A DNA stretch of 64,000 bases, taken from NCBI RefSeq assembly GCF_016894385.1, contig NZ_CP069811.1, positions 1,402,501-1,466,500 of the forward strand, given 5' to 3'. The notes under the pieces were generated by a model that was not told the origin of the DNA, did no database searches, and saw only the letters and a program-made list of their open reading frames with translations. Both the position numbers and the translations under genes were made by a program. This document shows, in pieces, positions 35,374 to 44,474 of the stretch. The stretch is from Cupriavidus oxalaticus (GTDB taxonomy: Bacteria; Pseudomonadota; Gammaproteobacteria; Burkholderiales; Burkholderiaceae). Positions within the stretch are counted from its first letter, which is position 1. Every line of letters begins with the position of its first letter.

Positions 35374-36291
35374 TTACGCTGTCGCCGCCGCACGCGGCCG
35401 CGCCACTTCGGCGTGCGGAGCGCCTGCGTTGTCGGCATGCAGGGTGAAGTTGAAGCGGATCAGCGAGAACGGCTTGTTGACACCCAGCGCCTGCATCGCG
35501 GCCGCGTCCGCGACGCGCGTCACCGGGGGTACCAGCCCTTCGCGCGTGGCGAAGGCAAAGTCGTCCCACAGGTAGGGATCGCCGTCGATATTGATCTGCG
35601 TGGTCAGCTTGCGGTGCCCCGGCGCCGAGACAAAGAAGTGGATGTGGGCCGGGCGCGTGCCGTGGCGGTCGAGCTTTTTGAGCAGCCGGTCGGTGGCGCC
35701 ATCCGGCGGCACGCTGTAGCCGACCGGTACGATGCTGCGCAGGCGATAGCGCCCTTCGCTGTCGGTCACGATGGTACGGCGCAGGTTGAAGGCGCTCTGG
35801 GTCGGATCGAAGTAGGAGTAGTTGCCCATCGAGTTCGCATGCCAGACCTCCACCTTCGCATCGCGCAGCGGCCTGCCGGTGCCGTCGAACACCTGCCCTT
35901 CCATTACCAGCACCTCGCCGTCGTCGGTGCCATCGTCGAGCCGCGCCTCGCCCTGCGCGACCGGCGCGCCGGCCACGTACAGCGGCCCTTCGATGGTGCG
36001 CGGCGTGCCGCCGCTGATGCCCGCCCGCGCCTCGGCCTCATCCATGCGCAGGTCCAGGAAGTGGTCGAAGCCGAGCCCGGGCGCGATCAGGCCGAGTTCG
36101 CCGCTGCGGCCCGCCTCAGCAAGGTAGTTGAGGCCGGCCCAGAATTCTTCCGGCTGGATATCGAGGTCCTCGATCATGTAGAACAGGTCGCGCACCATGC
36201 GGTGCACGATTGCGGCGATGCGCGGGTTGGCATCCTGGCCGGTGGTCTCTTCGATGCGGTTCAGTACGGCGTCGATGGCGATCTTTTCCAT
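35374..36291 (-). CDS. catA: catechol 1,2-dioxygenase (intradiol, CatA type)
   Basis: 305 residues. It converts catechol to cis,cis-muconate using non-haem Fe(III). Ligand regions are visible: GNYSYFDPTQ (Tyr about 160), VPVGYSVPPDG (Tyr 192), and RPAHIHFFV (His 216 and 218), with the Y-to-H spacing of the family. The N-terminal helical dimer domain with RIEETTG is present. It is the last gene of the phenol hydroxylase run, 61 bp after the reductase gene, so phenol-derived catechol should enter ortho cleavage here. Hydroxyquinol or chlorocatechol preference cannot be excluded. Confidence 0.9.
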   Translation of the reverse strand: MEKIAIDAVLNRIEETTGQDANPRIAAIVHRMVRDLFYMIEDLDIQPEEFWAGLNYLAEAGRSGELGLIAPGLGFDHFLDLRMDEAEARAGISGGTPRTIEGPLYVAGAPVAQGEARLDDGTDDGEVLVMEGQVFDGTGRPLRDAKVEVWHANSMGNYSYFDPTQSAFNLRRTIVTDSEGRYRLRSIVPVGYSVPPDGATDRLLKKLDRHGTRPAHIHFFVSAPGHRKLTTQINIDGDPYLWDDFAFATREGLVPPVTRVADAAAMQALGVNKPFSLIRFNFTLHADNAGAPHAEVARPRAAATA

Positions 36292-36352
36292 GTTTGTCTC
36301 CGATGGCCTTGCGGGGGAAGTGGCAAGAGTGGAAATGGTGGGGAGCTGCGGT

Positions 36353-37411
36353 TCAGAGCGAGCGGAACAGCGGGCTGCGGGTGGCCTGGCTCGCATCGGC
36401 CGCCGACAGGAATTTTTCGGTGAAAATATCTTTCTCGAACAGCCGGCCCTGCATCAGCGTGGCAATGCAAGCCTCGATCATCGGCGGCGGCCCGCACAGG
36501 TAAGCGCGCCAGCCGCGGAAGTCGTGGCTGAAATGGCGGGCGGCCAGGTCGTGGACATAGCCGCGCTCGCCGGCCCAGTCGCTTTGCTCGGGCTCGCCGG
36601 AAAGCACCGGCAGGTAGGTGAAGTTGTCGTGATGCTGCGCCAGTGCCTCGAACGCTTCGCGGTAGTACAGTTCGCTCGCGTTGCGAGCACCCTGCACCAG
36701 CACGATCTCGCGCGGGTCGCCGCACGCCAGCAGGTCGAGGATCATCGAACGCGGGCTCGACAACCCCGAGCCGCCCGCCATGAACACCAGCGGCCGCGGG
36801 TCGCTCTTGCGCACGAAGAAGCGGCCCAGCGGGCCAGAGAGCTGCAGACGCTCGCCTGCCTGCAATTGCTCATGCACGTAAGTGGTGACGCTGCCGCCGG
36901 GGACGAGGCGGATGTTCAGCTCGATCTCGGCCGCCGTGGGCGCGCTCGCAATCGAGAACGCGCGCGGCGTGGCCTCCTTGCCGATCCACACGTTGACGTA
37001 CTGGCCGGGCTGGAACTGCAGCGGCTCGCCGTCGATGCGCAGGAACACGCCCTTGATGGTCGGCGTGAGCGCCTCGATGCGCACCACTTCGGCGGTGAAG
37101 TCCGTCAGCGGCAGGCATTGCGCGTCGGGGTCGGGCTCGATGTCGGCCTCGATCACCATGTCGGACACCGGCGTGGCGCAGCAGGCCAGGCACTTCGCTT
37201 CCTCGCGCTCGAAATCCATCAGCGCGAACGGCGATGCCTCGCCGTGGTCGAGTTCGCCTTGCAGCGTCTGTACCTTGCAGGTCCCGCACAGGCCATGGCC
37301 GCAGGCATGCGGCAGCCACACGCCGGCGCGCAGGCACGCATCGAGCACGGTCTGGCCCGCTTCGATGTCGATGGTCTGCCCGAGGGGCTCGATGGTCAGT
37401 TGGTAGGTCAT
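36353..37411 (-). CDS. poxF: phenol hydroxylase reductase component P5
   Basis: 352 residues. N-terminal plant-type [2Fe-2S] ferredoxin domain with cysteines 37, 42 and 45 (HACGHGLCGTCKVQ) and a fourth in KCLACC; then an FAD domain (PRAFSIAS) and an NAD domain (FMAGGSGLSSPRSM, YLCGPPPM). It passes electrons from NADH to the diiron hydroxylase in the cytosol. Length and domain order match DmpP/PoxF. Gaps of 33 bp to poxE and 61 bp to catA indicate one operon. Confidence 0.93.
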   Translation of the reverse strand: MTYQLTIEPLGQTIDIEAGQTVLDACLRAGVWLPHACGHGLCGTCKVQTLQGELDHGEASPFALMDFEREEAKCLACCATPVSDMVIEADIEPDPDAQCLPLTDFTAEVVRIEALTPTIKGVFLRIDGEPLQFQPGQYVNVWIGKEATPRAFSIASAPTAAEIELNIRLVPGGSVTTYVHEQLQAGERLQLSGPLGRFFVRKSDPRPLVFMAGGSGLSSPRSMILDLLACGDPREIVLVQGARNASELYYREAFEALAQHHDNFTYLPVLSGEPEQSDWAGERGYVHDLAARHFSHDFRGWRAYLCGPPPMIEACIATLMQGRLFEKDIFTEKFLSAADASQATRSPLFRSL

Positions 37412-37444
37412 GACAGCCTCCGTAATACCGTGGGCGCGGCAGCG

Positions 37445-37807
37445 TCAGTTGCAGGAGCCGGCAATGCCGCGCAGGCCGGGCGTGCGCAGGCGCAGCAGCG
37501 ACTTGTGCCCGAGCCCGTTGGCCACCAGACTGGCGGCGGTGTCCGGTGCGAAGGGCTCGCCGCCGCGCAGCCACTGCGCCTGCGTCCAGTCGATGGCGGC
37601 GCCGTCCGGATGGGCGGCCAGCAGCGGCGCGATGACGTCGCTGACCATGGCGCCGAACGGCAGGTCGGGCGGCAGCGGCAGCGTGAACGGGCTGCAGAAC
37701 AGCAGGTGCTGGTCCCAGCCGAAGTACACGAGCTGGTTGCCGTGGAAGTTCCCGATGCGGTCGCGGGTCTCGCCCGCATAGCCGGGATTCAGTGCAATGA
37801 CTGGCAT
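37445..37807 (-). CDS. poxE: phenol hydroxylase component P4 (DmpO/PoxE)
   Basis: 120 residues from the ATG at 37807; the longer open frame upstream lies inside poxD. It begins MPVIALNPGYAGETRDRIGN and has FHGNQLVYFGWDQHLLFCSP, typical of the small oxygenase gamma subunit of multicomponent phenol hydroxylases. It forms the (alpha-beta-gamma)2 hydroxylase with poxB and poxD. It lies 20 bp after poxD. Confidence 0.9.
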   Translation of the reverse strand: MPVIALNPGYAGETRDRIGNFHGNQLVYFGWDQHLLFCSPFTLPLPPDLPFGAMVSDVIAPLLAAHPDGAAIDWTQAQWLRGGEPFAPDTAASLVANGLGHKSLLRLRTPGLRGIAGSCN

Positions 37808-37827
37808 GGTGGTCTCCGGTGTGCTGT

Positions 37828-39420
37828 TCAGTCGTGTCCGTGGCCGCAGCACGGCGCGCCGCCGCCCTGCTCCGCAGCCTGCGCGCCTGCGGCGCCGGTC
37901 CAGCGCTGCCAGTTGGCGCGGTCCTGCGAATCGGCGAAATCGCCGCGGTCGGCGGGGCTCAGGTGATACCAGTCCAGCACCTCGGGCAGCGTCGCGCCGC
38001 CGCAGTTGCCCTGGAAGATCTGGTGCACCGGCAGCCACGCCTGCACATACTTCTCGGGCTCGTCCAGGAAGATGTCGCGGCAGCCGTCCGAGCAGAAGTG
38101 GTAGTGGTCGCCGTCATGCTCGGCCTCGCGGTAGCAGATCTGCGTCGGATCGTCGGGCTCGGTGAAGGCCATCGGGATCTGGCACACCTGGCACAGCATC
38201 GGCAGGCCAGGGTTGTACCAGCGCTGCCCGGTCTGCTGTTGCTGCTGCCAGTAGTCGAAGCGCGGCCGATAGTGCTTGTCGAAGCTGTCGGGATACTTCT
38301 CGGCGAGCCAGGCCATCTCCGACGGTTCGGGCACCCAGGTGTGGATTGCCGCGGCGTGGTTGAAGTTGTAGAAGATCGACCAGGCGATGTGCGACAGGTG
38401 GTCCTTCTCCTTCGCGGCCTGCTCGTGGTACCTGGGCATGCGGATGCCATAGCGCGCCAGGTCGGCGAACAGCGCGCCGCCGTTCTGCTCGAAGTAGATC
38501 TCCCACGCCTCCTTCCAGCTCATCACGCGCTTGGGCAGCATGTAGTCCATCATCATCGCCACCAGCGTCAGCAGGCGGTAGCCGCGCCAGAACCACTTGT
38601 CGATCCACTTCTGGATGATCGGGCGGTTGGCCGGGTCCTGCTCCAGCATGAACTTCACCACTTCCAGCCCGAGCGTCATGTGGCGCGATTCATCGGACTG
38701 TGCGGAAAAGCCGAAGGTCACGGTAGCCATGTCGCCGTTGTAGGCCGCGCCCGACATGAACGGCATGAACAGCAGGTTGGTCAGCACGTATTCGAACGAG
38801 AACGAGATGGCCGTGATGAACTCGAACGGCCCTGCCGTCATGGCGTCCTCGAAATACGACTTCGGCACCGACAGATACCACAGCCGGTCATGCAGGTGGC
38901 GCCAGTCGGCAAAGCCGTTGAAGTACTTGTTGTAGTGGCTGATGGTGTGGATCTGCGTCTGGCAATGGCGCAGCTCGTCGATCGACTGCATCTGGCACGC
39001 CACGCGCGCGCCCACGCCACGCAGGTTGCGCCCGGCCATGGCAAAGCCGCGGTGCGCGGCATACTCCAGCGGCGACACGCCGGTCAGGAACAGCTTGAGC
39101 GCGTTGACGTAGCGCGCGTCGGTGACATTGAGCTGGCCGTTGTTCTGCTGGAACGCGTCGATGATCGCGTACAGCTTGCGCTCCTTCTCGGACTGGAATT
39201 TCCAATACGCGTCCATGGTCAGGCGGAACGGGTCTTCCCAGCCGTTCCAGTCGTGGATCACGATGCCTTCGAACTGGTCGTGCGGGAACACGGCATCCAT
39301 TGGCTGGTAAGTGGTTTCCCAGCCCAGGTCGCGCGTCAGCACGGCGTACTTTTCCTTGAGCGACAGCTTGGGCCGGGCGGCCTGACGGGCGGCTGCGGCG
39401 GTTGCGGTGACGGTGGTCAT
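37828..39420 (-). CDS. poxD: phenol hydroxylase large (alpha) subunit P3
   Basis: 530 residues; carries the carboxylate-bridged diiron centre that ortho-hydroxylates phenol to catechol. Two E-x2-H motifs are visible: SIDELRHCQTQ and AQSDESRHMT. The C-terminal YHS-like segment has paired cysteines (CQVCQIPM, CSDGC). The tail ends in a Cys/His-rich GGGAPCCGHGHD. The first 20 residues are low-complexity Ala/Thr before KLSLKEKYAVLTRDLGWE. Full family length, intact; 31 bp after poxC. Confidence 0.93.
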   Translation of the reverse strand: MTTVTATAAAARQAARPKLSLKEKYAVLTRDLGWETTYQPMDAVFPHDQFEGIVIHDWNGWEDPFRLTMDAYWKFQSEKERKLYAIIDAFQQNNGQLNVTDARYVNALKLFLTGVSPLEYAAHRGFAMAGRNLRGVGARVACQMQSIDELRHCQTQIHTISHYNKYFNGFADWRHLHDRLWYLSVPKSYFEDAMTAGPFEFITAISFSFEYVLTNLLFMPFMSGAAYNGDMATVTFGFSAQSDESRHMTLGLEVVKFMLEQDPANRPIIQKWIDKWFWRGYRLLTLVAMMMDYMLPKRVMSWKEAWEIYFEQNGGALFADLARYGIRMPRYHEQAAKEKDHLSHIAWSIFYNFNHAAAIHTWVPEPSEMAWLAEKYPDSFDKHYRPRFDYWQQQQQTGQRWYNPGLPMLCQVCQIPMAFTEPDDPTQICYREAEHDGDHYHFCSDGCRDIFLDEPEKYVQAWLPVHQIFQGNCGGATLPEVLDWYHLSPADRGDFADSQDRANWQRWTGAAGAQAAEQGGGAPCCGHGHD

Positions 39421-39451
39421 GTGCTTGTCTCCTGATGTTCGGACCCGGGGC

Positions 39452-39724
39452 TCAGTGCCAGGCCAGCACGAACCGGTCTTCGGTTTCGTCGATGTTGCCG
39501 GCCAGCGAGATCAGGCCGAGCTGCAGTTCCTGCACGTCCCACGCGCGCCCCATGCGTTCTTCCACGCTGGCGCGGTTGATTTCCAGGCGCCCCGGCGCGT
39601 CGATCTTGACCATGGCCGGATAGCGGTTGACGGTGGCATGCGGGTTGTCGGCCTCGATCGCGTCGATGACGGGACGCATCTCTTCGTTGGCCTGCAGGGC
39701 GATAAATACAATCTGTGCGGTCAT
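39452..39724 (-). CDS. poxC: phenol hydroxylase regulatory/coupling protein P2
   Basis: 90 residues starting MTAQIVFIALQANEEMRPVI. It is the cofactor-less effector protein (DmpM family) that binds the hydroxylase and couples electron transfer to oxygenation. The start at 39724 overlaps nothing and begins 17 bp after poxB; the longer upstream frame lies within poxB. Length fits the family (about 90). Confidence 0.92.
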   Translation of the reverse strand: MTAQIVFIALQANEEMRPVIDAIEADNPHATVNRYPAMVKIDAPGRLEINRASVEERMGRAWDVQELQLGLISLAGNIDETEDRFVLAWH

Positions 39725-39741
39725 GGCGTGCTTTCCTGGTG

Positions 39742-40779
39742 TCATGCAGCGGCGGCTACGGGGGCCGGCGTGGGAGATGCCGTGTCGGCGGCGCGGACCA
39801 GCCCGAGCCCCGCCAGGCGCCTGGTCAGCGCGGCAACCGCTTCGCCCAGTGCCGCATCGGCGTCGTCGGCGAACAGGCGGCGCGCCAGCGGCGCCAGCGC
39901 GTGCTGGAAGCGGTCGAGCCATGCACAGGCGAAGCCTGCGATCACGCCGGCGTTTGCGGGCGATTCCTGGGCCGCCGTCCTGACCGTTGCGTCAACCCAG
40001 CGCGTGGTTTCTGCGTACCAGGTGGTCATGAAGTCGGTGACCAGCGAGAACGCCGGGCTTTCGACGGACAGGCGCGCATCCAGGCGCTGGTAGACCAGCG
40101 GGTAAAGCAGCCCGTCCATCACGAGGTTCTGCGCCACGTGCAGTTCGAACCAGTCCTCACGCACGATCAGGTCCTCGATCGCATGGCGCAGTGGCTGCCA
40201 GGCCAGGTCCTCCATCCATGCCGTCTTGGCGGCATCGACCGCCGCCCTGTCGCCGGCCAGCAAGCCGATGCGGGTCAGGTACTGCGCAATGCCAAGACGA
40301 TCCATGGTCTGGAACATGGCCGCCTCGGTGATGGCCGAGCCGAAGCCATAAGCCGTGATGGCGGCGTTGTTCATGTTGGCTGCCCACTCCACGTGGCGCA
40401 GGGGCACCACGCCCAGCGTCAGCAGTTCGCGCAGTTGCGCCGGCAGCGACGCCAGCAGGCCGCGCTTCTCCACGAACTCCAGGTTCTTCTCCATCGTGTC
40501 TTGCTGGCGCGCCCGTGCATTGACGTAGCTGCCGTAGTAGAACTGGCGCGGATCTTTCAGCGCATACCAGTCCTGCATGACCACCTGCGTGCGGCGCGCG
40601 TCGTAGAGCTCGTATTGCGGCTGCCACAGCGGCCGGTAGTGGAAGCTGGTTTCGGGCTGCAGGTCGTACATCGCCTCCTGGTAGCGCGTGGCGGGCTTGT
40701 CGGCGCCAAGGCGCCGTTGAAGATTGGCGAAGGTCTGGCGGATCGGGCTGACGCTGTCCGTACGGATATCGATTTGCAT
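39742..40779 (-). CDS. poxB: phenol hydroxylase beta subunit P1
   Basis: 345 residues from the ATG at 40779. MQIDIRTDSVSPIRQTFANL and RYQEAMYDLQP are characteristic of DmpL/PoxB, the non-catalytic structural subunit that lacks the diiron ligands. The C-terminal 40 residues are alanine-rich. It lies 53 bp after poxA and 17 bp before poxC. Confidence 0.92.
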   Translation of the reverse strand: MQIDIRTDSVSPIRQTFANLQRRLGADKPATRYQEAMYDLQPETSFHYRPLWQPQYELYDARRTQVVMQDWYALKDPRQFYYGSYVNARARQQDTMEKNLEFVEKRGLLASLPAQLRELLTLGVVPLRHVEWAANMNNAAITAYGFGSAITEAAMFQTMDRLGIAQYLTRIGLLAGDRAAVDAAKTAWMEDLAWQPLRHAIEDLIVREDWFELHVAQNLVMDGLLYPLVYQRLDARLSVESPAFSLVTDFMTTWYAETTRWVDATVRTAAQESPANAGVIAGFACAWLDRFQHALAPLARRLFADDADAALGEAVAALTRRLAGLGLVRAADTASPTPAPVAAAA

Positions 40780-40832
40780 GATGGTTGCTCCTGTCTCCCT
40801 TGTGGTGTTCTGGTGTTCGGCTTGTCCGTGGC

Positions 40833-41087
40833 TCAGGCCACGGTATCGCTCCATTTATCGCGCTCATGTTCCAGTGCGCGGCCCAGCAGGTGCGGCACCG
40901 CGATGGCGCACTGGGCGGCGCAGAACGCCGAGAACTGGTCAGGGCGCATGACCAGCTCGACGTAAAGCGCGGGGTCGCCGAGCGAGAACTCGAACTCGAC
41001 CCACTGCTCGTCGCGCGCGGTCACGCGGACGTAGGGCTGGGCGCGTCCGCGGGCCGGCGACGTGGACTGGGCAATCAATGCGGTCAT
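40833..41087 (-). CDS. poxA: phenol hydroxylase component P0 (DmpK/PoxA)
   Basis: 84 residues from the ATG at 41087 with GGAG upstream. QPYVRVTARDEQWVEFEFSL is typical of the small P0 protein, thought to help iron loading or assembly of the hydroxylase; it is not needed for catalysis in vitro. It is the first gene of the pox-catA operon, about 50 nt downstream of the expected transcription start. Confidence 0.9.
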   Translation of the reverse strand: MTALIAQSTSPARGRAQPYVRVTARDEQWVEFEFSLGDPALYVELVMRPDQFSAFCAAQCAIAVPHLLGRALEHERDKWSDTVA

Positions 41088-41148
41088 GTCTCGCTCCTGC
41101 TGCGTTGCACACCGATGGGTGCGTGCTGTTTTTGGTGAGAGGAGATAT

Positions 41149-41164
41149 AGCGAAGGCCGTGCCA
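41149..41164 (-). promoter_or_regulatory. candidate sigma-54 (-24/-12) promoter of poxABCDEF-catA
   Basis: On the minus strand: TGGCACGGCCTTCGCT, with GG and GC separated by the required 10 bp. It matches TGGCACG-N4-TTGC at all but one -12 position (TTGC is TCGC). It lies 61 bp upstream of the poxA ATG, and a PoxR/DmpR-type activator is encoded divergently. Confidence 0.65.
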
Positions 41165-41236
41165 CCGGCTGCAAAGCCGCGTGCCGCAACGGATTGCGGG
41201 AAAGCGGCAGGCGTTTCCATGGCGCGCTCGCTTGAC

Positions 41237-41282
41237 GATTTGATGAGGTGAAAAAGCCGGTTTTCACCAAATGATCAAATCC
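41237..41282. promoter_or_regulatory. candidate PoxR upstream activating sequences
   Basis: A large imperfect inverted repeat: left arm GATTTGATGAGGTGAAAA and right arm TTTTCACCAAATGATCAAAT around a 6-bp centre. It lies about 75-120 bp upstream of the -24 element, a usual UAS distance, and contains TTTGATCATTTGG-like sequence resembling DmpR/MopR half-sites. Confidence 0.6.
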
Positions 41283-41428
41283 GGTGGTACTGCGCCGCAC
41301 CATGCAGTCGGCACCGTCGTCGGCCGTTGGCCAAGCCCCCGATCGCGCGTGTTAGGCTACGGAAAAACCGAGGCTCAGGACGTTCCCCTCCGGATCGATT
41401 CGCGCCCGCAGGCATTCTGGAGATGGAG

Positions 41429-43054
41429 ATGACCGCGCCCCCCAAGCAGCCACAGTTCGACCTGGCTTCGCTGCTGACGATTGACCCCAAGGCCGCGCAG
41501 ATCCGGCTGGGCGATTCGCGCATGGTGCTGATGCACACCGAGGCCCTGAGCTACCTGCGCAAGGAGATCCTGGATACGTTGGGCCTGGAACGCGGCAAGG
41601 GCCTGCTGATCCGCATGGGCTACGCGCAGGGCATGCGCGACGCCGAGATGGTCAAGCGCGAACGCAAGGATGAACTGGAGACTTCGCCTGACGATGCGTT
41701 CCTGCTCGGGCCACAGCTCCATATGCTGGAAGGCGTGACGCGCGTCGACCCGGTCCGGCTGGAGATCGACCGTGACACCGGCCACTTCTATGGCGAATTC
41801 CTGTGGCAGGACTCCTGGGAAGGCGAAGCCCCCTACAACGAGGAACTGAGCCGTGAGGAAGGCGGCTGCTGGGTGCAGCTCGGCTATGCCTCGGGCTATA
41901 GCAGCACGTTCATGGACCGGCTCGTCATCTATAAGGAAACCGAATGCCAGCGCCGGCTCGATGCACTGTGCCGCATCGTCGGCAAGCCGGCCGAGGAATG
42001 GGACGACCCCGAATACCTGAAGTACTTCGAGCCCGACTCGGTCATCAGCGACCTGCTCACGCTACAGCAGGAAGTCAGCACGCTGCGCGAGACGCTGTGC
42101 GGCGCCAACCAGGGCAACCTGATCGGCCAGTCCCCCGCTTTCCGCGAAGCCTTTGGCCTGCTGTCGGCCGCGGCGGACAGCCATATCACGGTGCTGCTGA
42201 CGGGCGAAACCGGCGCCGGCAAGGAGATGTTTGCGCGCTGGCTGCACGACCACGGGCCGCGCGCCGAGCAGCCGTTCATTGCAGTGAACTGCGCGGCGAT
42301 TCCACACGAACTGATCGAATCCGAGCTGTTCGGCGTCGAGAAAGGCGCCTACACCGGGGCCCAGCAGTCGCGCCCCGGCCGCTTCGAGCGCGCGCACGGC
42401 GGCACGCTGTTCCTCGACGAGATCGGTGACCTGCCGCTGTCGGCCCAGGTCAAGCTGCTGCGAGTGCTGCAGAACGCCGAGGTCGAGCGCCTGGGCGGCG
42501 TCGAGACGCGCAAGATCGACGTGCGGCTGATTGCGGCCACCAACGTCAACCTTGCGCAGGCAATCCGGCAGGGCCAGTTCCGCGCGGACCTGTTCTACCG
42601 GATCAGCACCTACCCGGTGGCGATCCCGGCCTTGCGCGAACGGCGCGAAGACATTGCGGAACTGGCGCAGGCATTTATCCAGCGCTTCAACGCGTGCTAC
42701 CAGAAGCAGGTGCGCGGCCTGAGCCAGCGCGCGCGCGAAGCGCTGATGCAGTACCAGTGGCCCGGCAATATCCGCGAGCTCGAGAACATGATCGAGCGCG
42801 GCGTGCTGCTTGCGCCCGCGGCCGGGTTGATCGATACGTCCCACCTGTTCGCCAGCCAGCAGGGGCAGGCCGCCGAGGCACCCGAGGACGCCGACGCCCT
42901 GCTGCAGAGGCTGCTGGACCAGCAAGTATCGCTGCCGCAGATCGAGGCCCGGCTGATGCAGCTCGCCATCGACACGACGCGCGGCAACCTGTCGTCGGCG
43001 GCGCGCATGCTGGGCATTACGCGGCCGCAACTGGCGTATCGGCTGAAGAAGTGA
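41429..43054 (+). CDS. poxR: sigma-54-dependent phenol-responsive activator (PoxR/DmpR/MopR type)
   Basis: 541 residues from the ATG six bases after GGAG (an ATG two codons earlier is possible). The N-terminal V4R-type sensor has all MopR-type zinc ligands at the expected spacing (C147, E170, C173, C181) and the phenol-contacting H98 and W126. AAA+ core: Walker A GETGAGKE at 259-266, GAYTGA (a variant of GAFTGA) at 306-311, FLDEIGDLP. A C-terminal Fis-type helix-turn-helix ends the protein. Divergent from the pox operon with a UAS between them. Phenol binding should relieve repression of the ATPase by the sensor. Confidence 0.92.
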   Translation: MTAPPKQPQFDLASLLTIDPKAAQIRLGDSRMVLMHTEALSYLRKEILDTLGLERGKGLLIRMGYAQGMRDAEMVKRERKDELETSPDDAFLLGPQLHMLEGVTRVDPVRLEIDRDTGHFYGEFLWQDSWEGEAPYNEELSREEGGCWVQLGYASGYSSTFMDRLVIYKETECQRRLDALCRIVGKPAEEWDDPEYLKYFEPDSVISDLLTLQQEVSTLRETLCGANQGNLIGQSPAFREAFGLLSAAADSHITVLLTGETGAGKEMFARWLHDHGPRAEQPFIAVNCAAIPHELIESELFGVEKGAYTGAQQSRPGRFERAHGGTLFLDEIGDLPLSAQVKLLRVLQNAEVERLGGVETRKIDVRLIAATNVNLAQAIRQGQFRADLFYRISTYPVAIPALRERREDIAELAQAFIQRFNACYQKQVRGLSQRAREALMQYQWPGNIRELENMIERGVLLAPAAGLIDTSHLFASQQGQAAEAPEDADALLQRLLDQQVSLPQIEARLMQLAIDTTRGNLSSAARMLGITRPQLAYRLKK

Positions 43055-43057
43055 CCA

Positions 43058-43081
43058 TCCGGCCGGGCACGGCCGGCCGGA
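43058..43081. terminator. GC-rich hairpin between poxR and the Bug gene
   Basis: Arms TCCGGCCG and CGGCCGGA around an 8-base loop, three bases after the poxR stop and between convergent genes. No T tract follows. Confidence 0.5.
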
Positions 43082-43179
43082 CGGAAGCATTACCGCAGAC
43101 GCCTTCGGCGCGCGGCAACGCATGGCGCTGATCGGCTGCCGTCGCGGGCAGCGCCGGCATGGCCCATCACGGCGACGAT

Positions 43180-44175
43180 TCAGTCAGCGTGGATGCCACG
43201 CTGGCGAATCAGCGCACCCCACTTCTCGGTTTCCTTTGCCAGGTGGTTGCGCAGCACGCCGGGCGGGCTGCCGATCGGCTCGGCGCCGATCAGCGCCAGG
43301 CGTTTCTGCACGGCCGGCTTGCGCAGGGCTTCGAGCATCGCGCGATTCAGCGTGTCAATGACGGGCTGCGGCGTCTTCGCGGGCACGAAGGCCGCGAACC
43401 ACGGCGACAGCTCGTAGCCCGGCAGTCCCGCTTCGGCGACGGTCGGCACATTGGGCAGCGCGCTGGAGCGCGTGGCGGTCGTGACGGCGATCGGCGTCAG
43501 CTTGCCCGCGTCGATCTGCGGCTTGGCCGAGGTGATGCTGTCGAACATGTAGTCCACTTGCCCGCCGAGCAGGTCGGTCATGGCCGGGCCGCTGCCCTTG
43601 TACGGAATATGCAACATGTCGACGCCCGCCATGGACGTGAACAGTTCCGCCGCCAGGTGAATGGAAGTGCCATTGCCGGCCGAGGCATAGGTAAACCTGC
43701 CCGGCGATGCCTTGGCGTGGGCGATCACGTCCTTGACCGTGGTCTCATTCCGGCGCGCCTTGTTCGCAACGAGCACGTTGGGCACGACGGCCAGCAGAGA
43801 TACCGGGGCGAAGTCCTTGATCGGGTCGTACGACAGCTTGCCGTACAGCGCCGGGTTCACGGCCATGCCATTGGCCACGATGATCAGCGTATAGCCGTCG
43901 GCCGGCGAACGTGCCACGAGTTCGGCACCGATATTGCCGCCGGCGCCGGGCCGGTTCTCGACCACGATCGACTGCCCGAGCGTGCGCGACATGTCCTCGC
44001 CCAGCGTGCGAGCGATGTTGTCCATCGCGCCGCCCGATGGGAACGGCACGATCCAGCGGATAGGGCGATCGGGATAGGCCGCATGCGCGGCCGGTGCGGC
44101 AAACGAAAGGCTTGCCGCCAGGACAAGCGCGGCTGCGCGGCCGGTACAGGCCAGCCGCTGGAACAACGTCTTCAT
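43180..44175 (-). CDS. Bug/TctC-type periplasmic substrate-binding protein
   Basis: 331 residues: signal peptide with cleavage near AAHAA, then YPDRPIRWIVPFPSGGAMDN and VVENRPGAGGN, the family hallmarks. The start at 44175 is chosen because the signal peptide begins there. It is distinct from the Bug protein at 5349. No permease gene adjoins. It sits between the phenol cluster and a catB remnant; an aromatic or organic acid ligand is possible but unsupported. Confidence 0.88.
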   Translation of the reverse strand: MKTLFQRLACTGRAAALVLAASLSFAAPAAHAAYPDRPIRWIVPFPSGGAMDNIARTLGEDMSRTLGQSIVVENRPGAGGNIGAELVARSPADGYTLIIVANGMAVNPALYGKLSYDPIKDFAPVSLLAVVPNVLVANKARRNETTVKDVIAHAKASPGRFTYASAGNGTSIHLAAELFTSMAGVDMLHIPYKGSGPAMTDLLGGQVDYMFDSITSAKPQIDAGKLTPIAVTTATRSSALPNVPTVAEAGLPGYELSPWFAAFVPAKTPQPVIDTLNRAMLEALRKPAVQKRLALIGAEPIGSPPGVLRNHLAKETEKWGALIRQRGIHAD

Positions 44176-44230
44176 GGTCTTCTCTCCTCGTGCCCGCGCG
44201 ATGCGGGTTGTACTTGCCTTGCGCTGCGCT

Positions 44231-44392
44231 TCAGCGGATCGACTCGTCAACGTCGCGCGCGGTGTCCCCGCTGGCCAGCGTCCACAGCACAGGCAGCGTG
44301 GTGCGCACCGCACCGCGAGCAGCTGGCCAGCGGCGCGCCCAGGTGGGCAGGTCGACCAGGATGGCTTCGGCCGAGGTGATCGTGGCTGTCAT
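44231..44392 (-). pseudogene. remnant of muconate cycloisomerase gene (catB-like)
   Basis: A 53-codon frame starting MTATITSAEAILVDLPT, the N-terminus of CatB-type muconate cycloisomerases, then jumping to LPVLWTLASGDTARDVDES, a segment normally over 100 residues further on, and ending at TGA. Most of the enzyme, including the catalytic lysines, is absent. It is divergent from a CatR-like gene across 95 bp, the normal catR/catB layout. So a catB operon was deleted here. Confidence 0.75.
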
Positions 44393-44474
44393 ACCTTTGT
44401 GCTGAGGATAGGAATCGTTGTGGAAGTATGAAACTTGACTCGCGCAGCGTCCAAGACCGATGATGTCTCAATCG

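Noticed and set aside
41168..41190. second sigma-54-like sequence GGCACGCGGCTTTGC upstream of poxA
   Set aside because: GG and GC are 11 bp apart rather than 10, so the neighbouring TGGCACGGCCTTCGCT is the better candidate.
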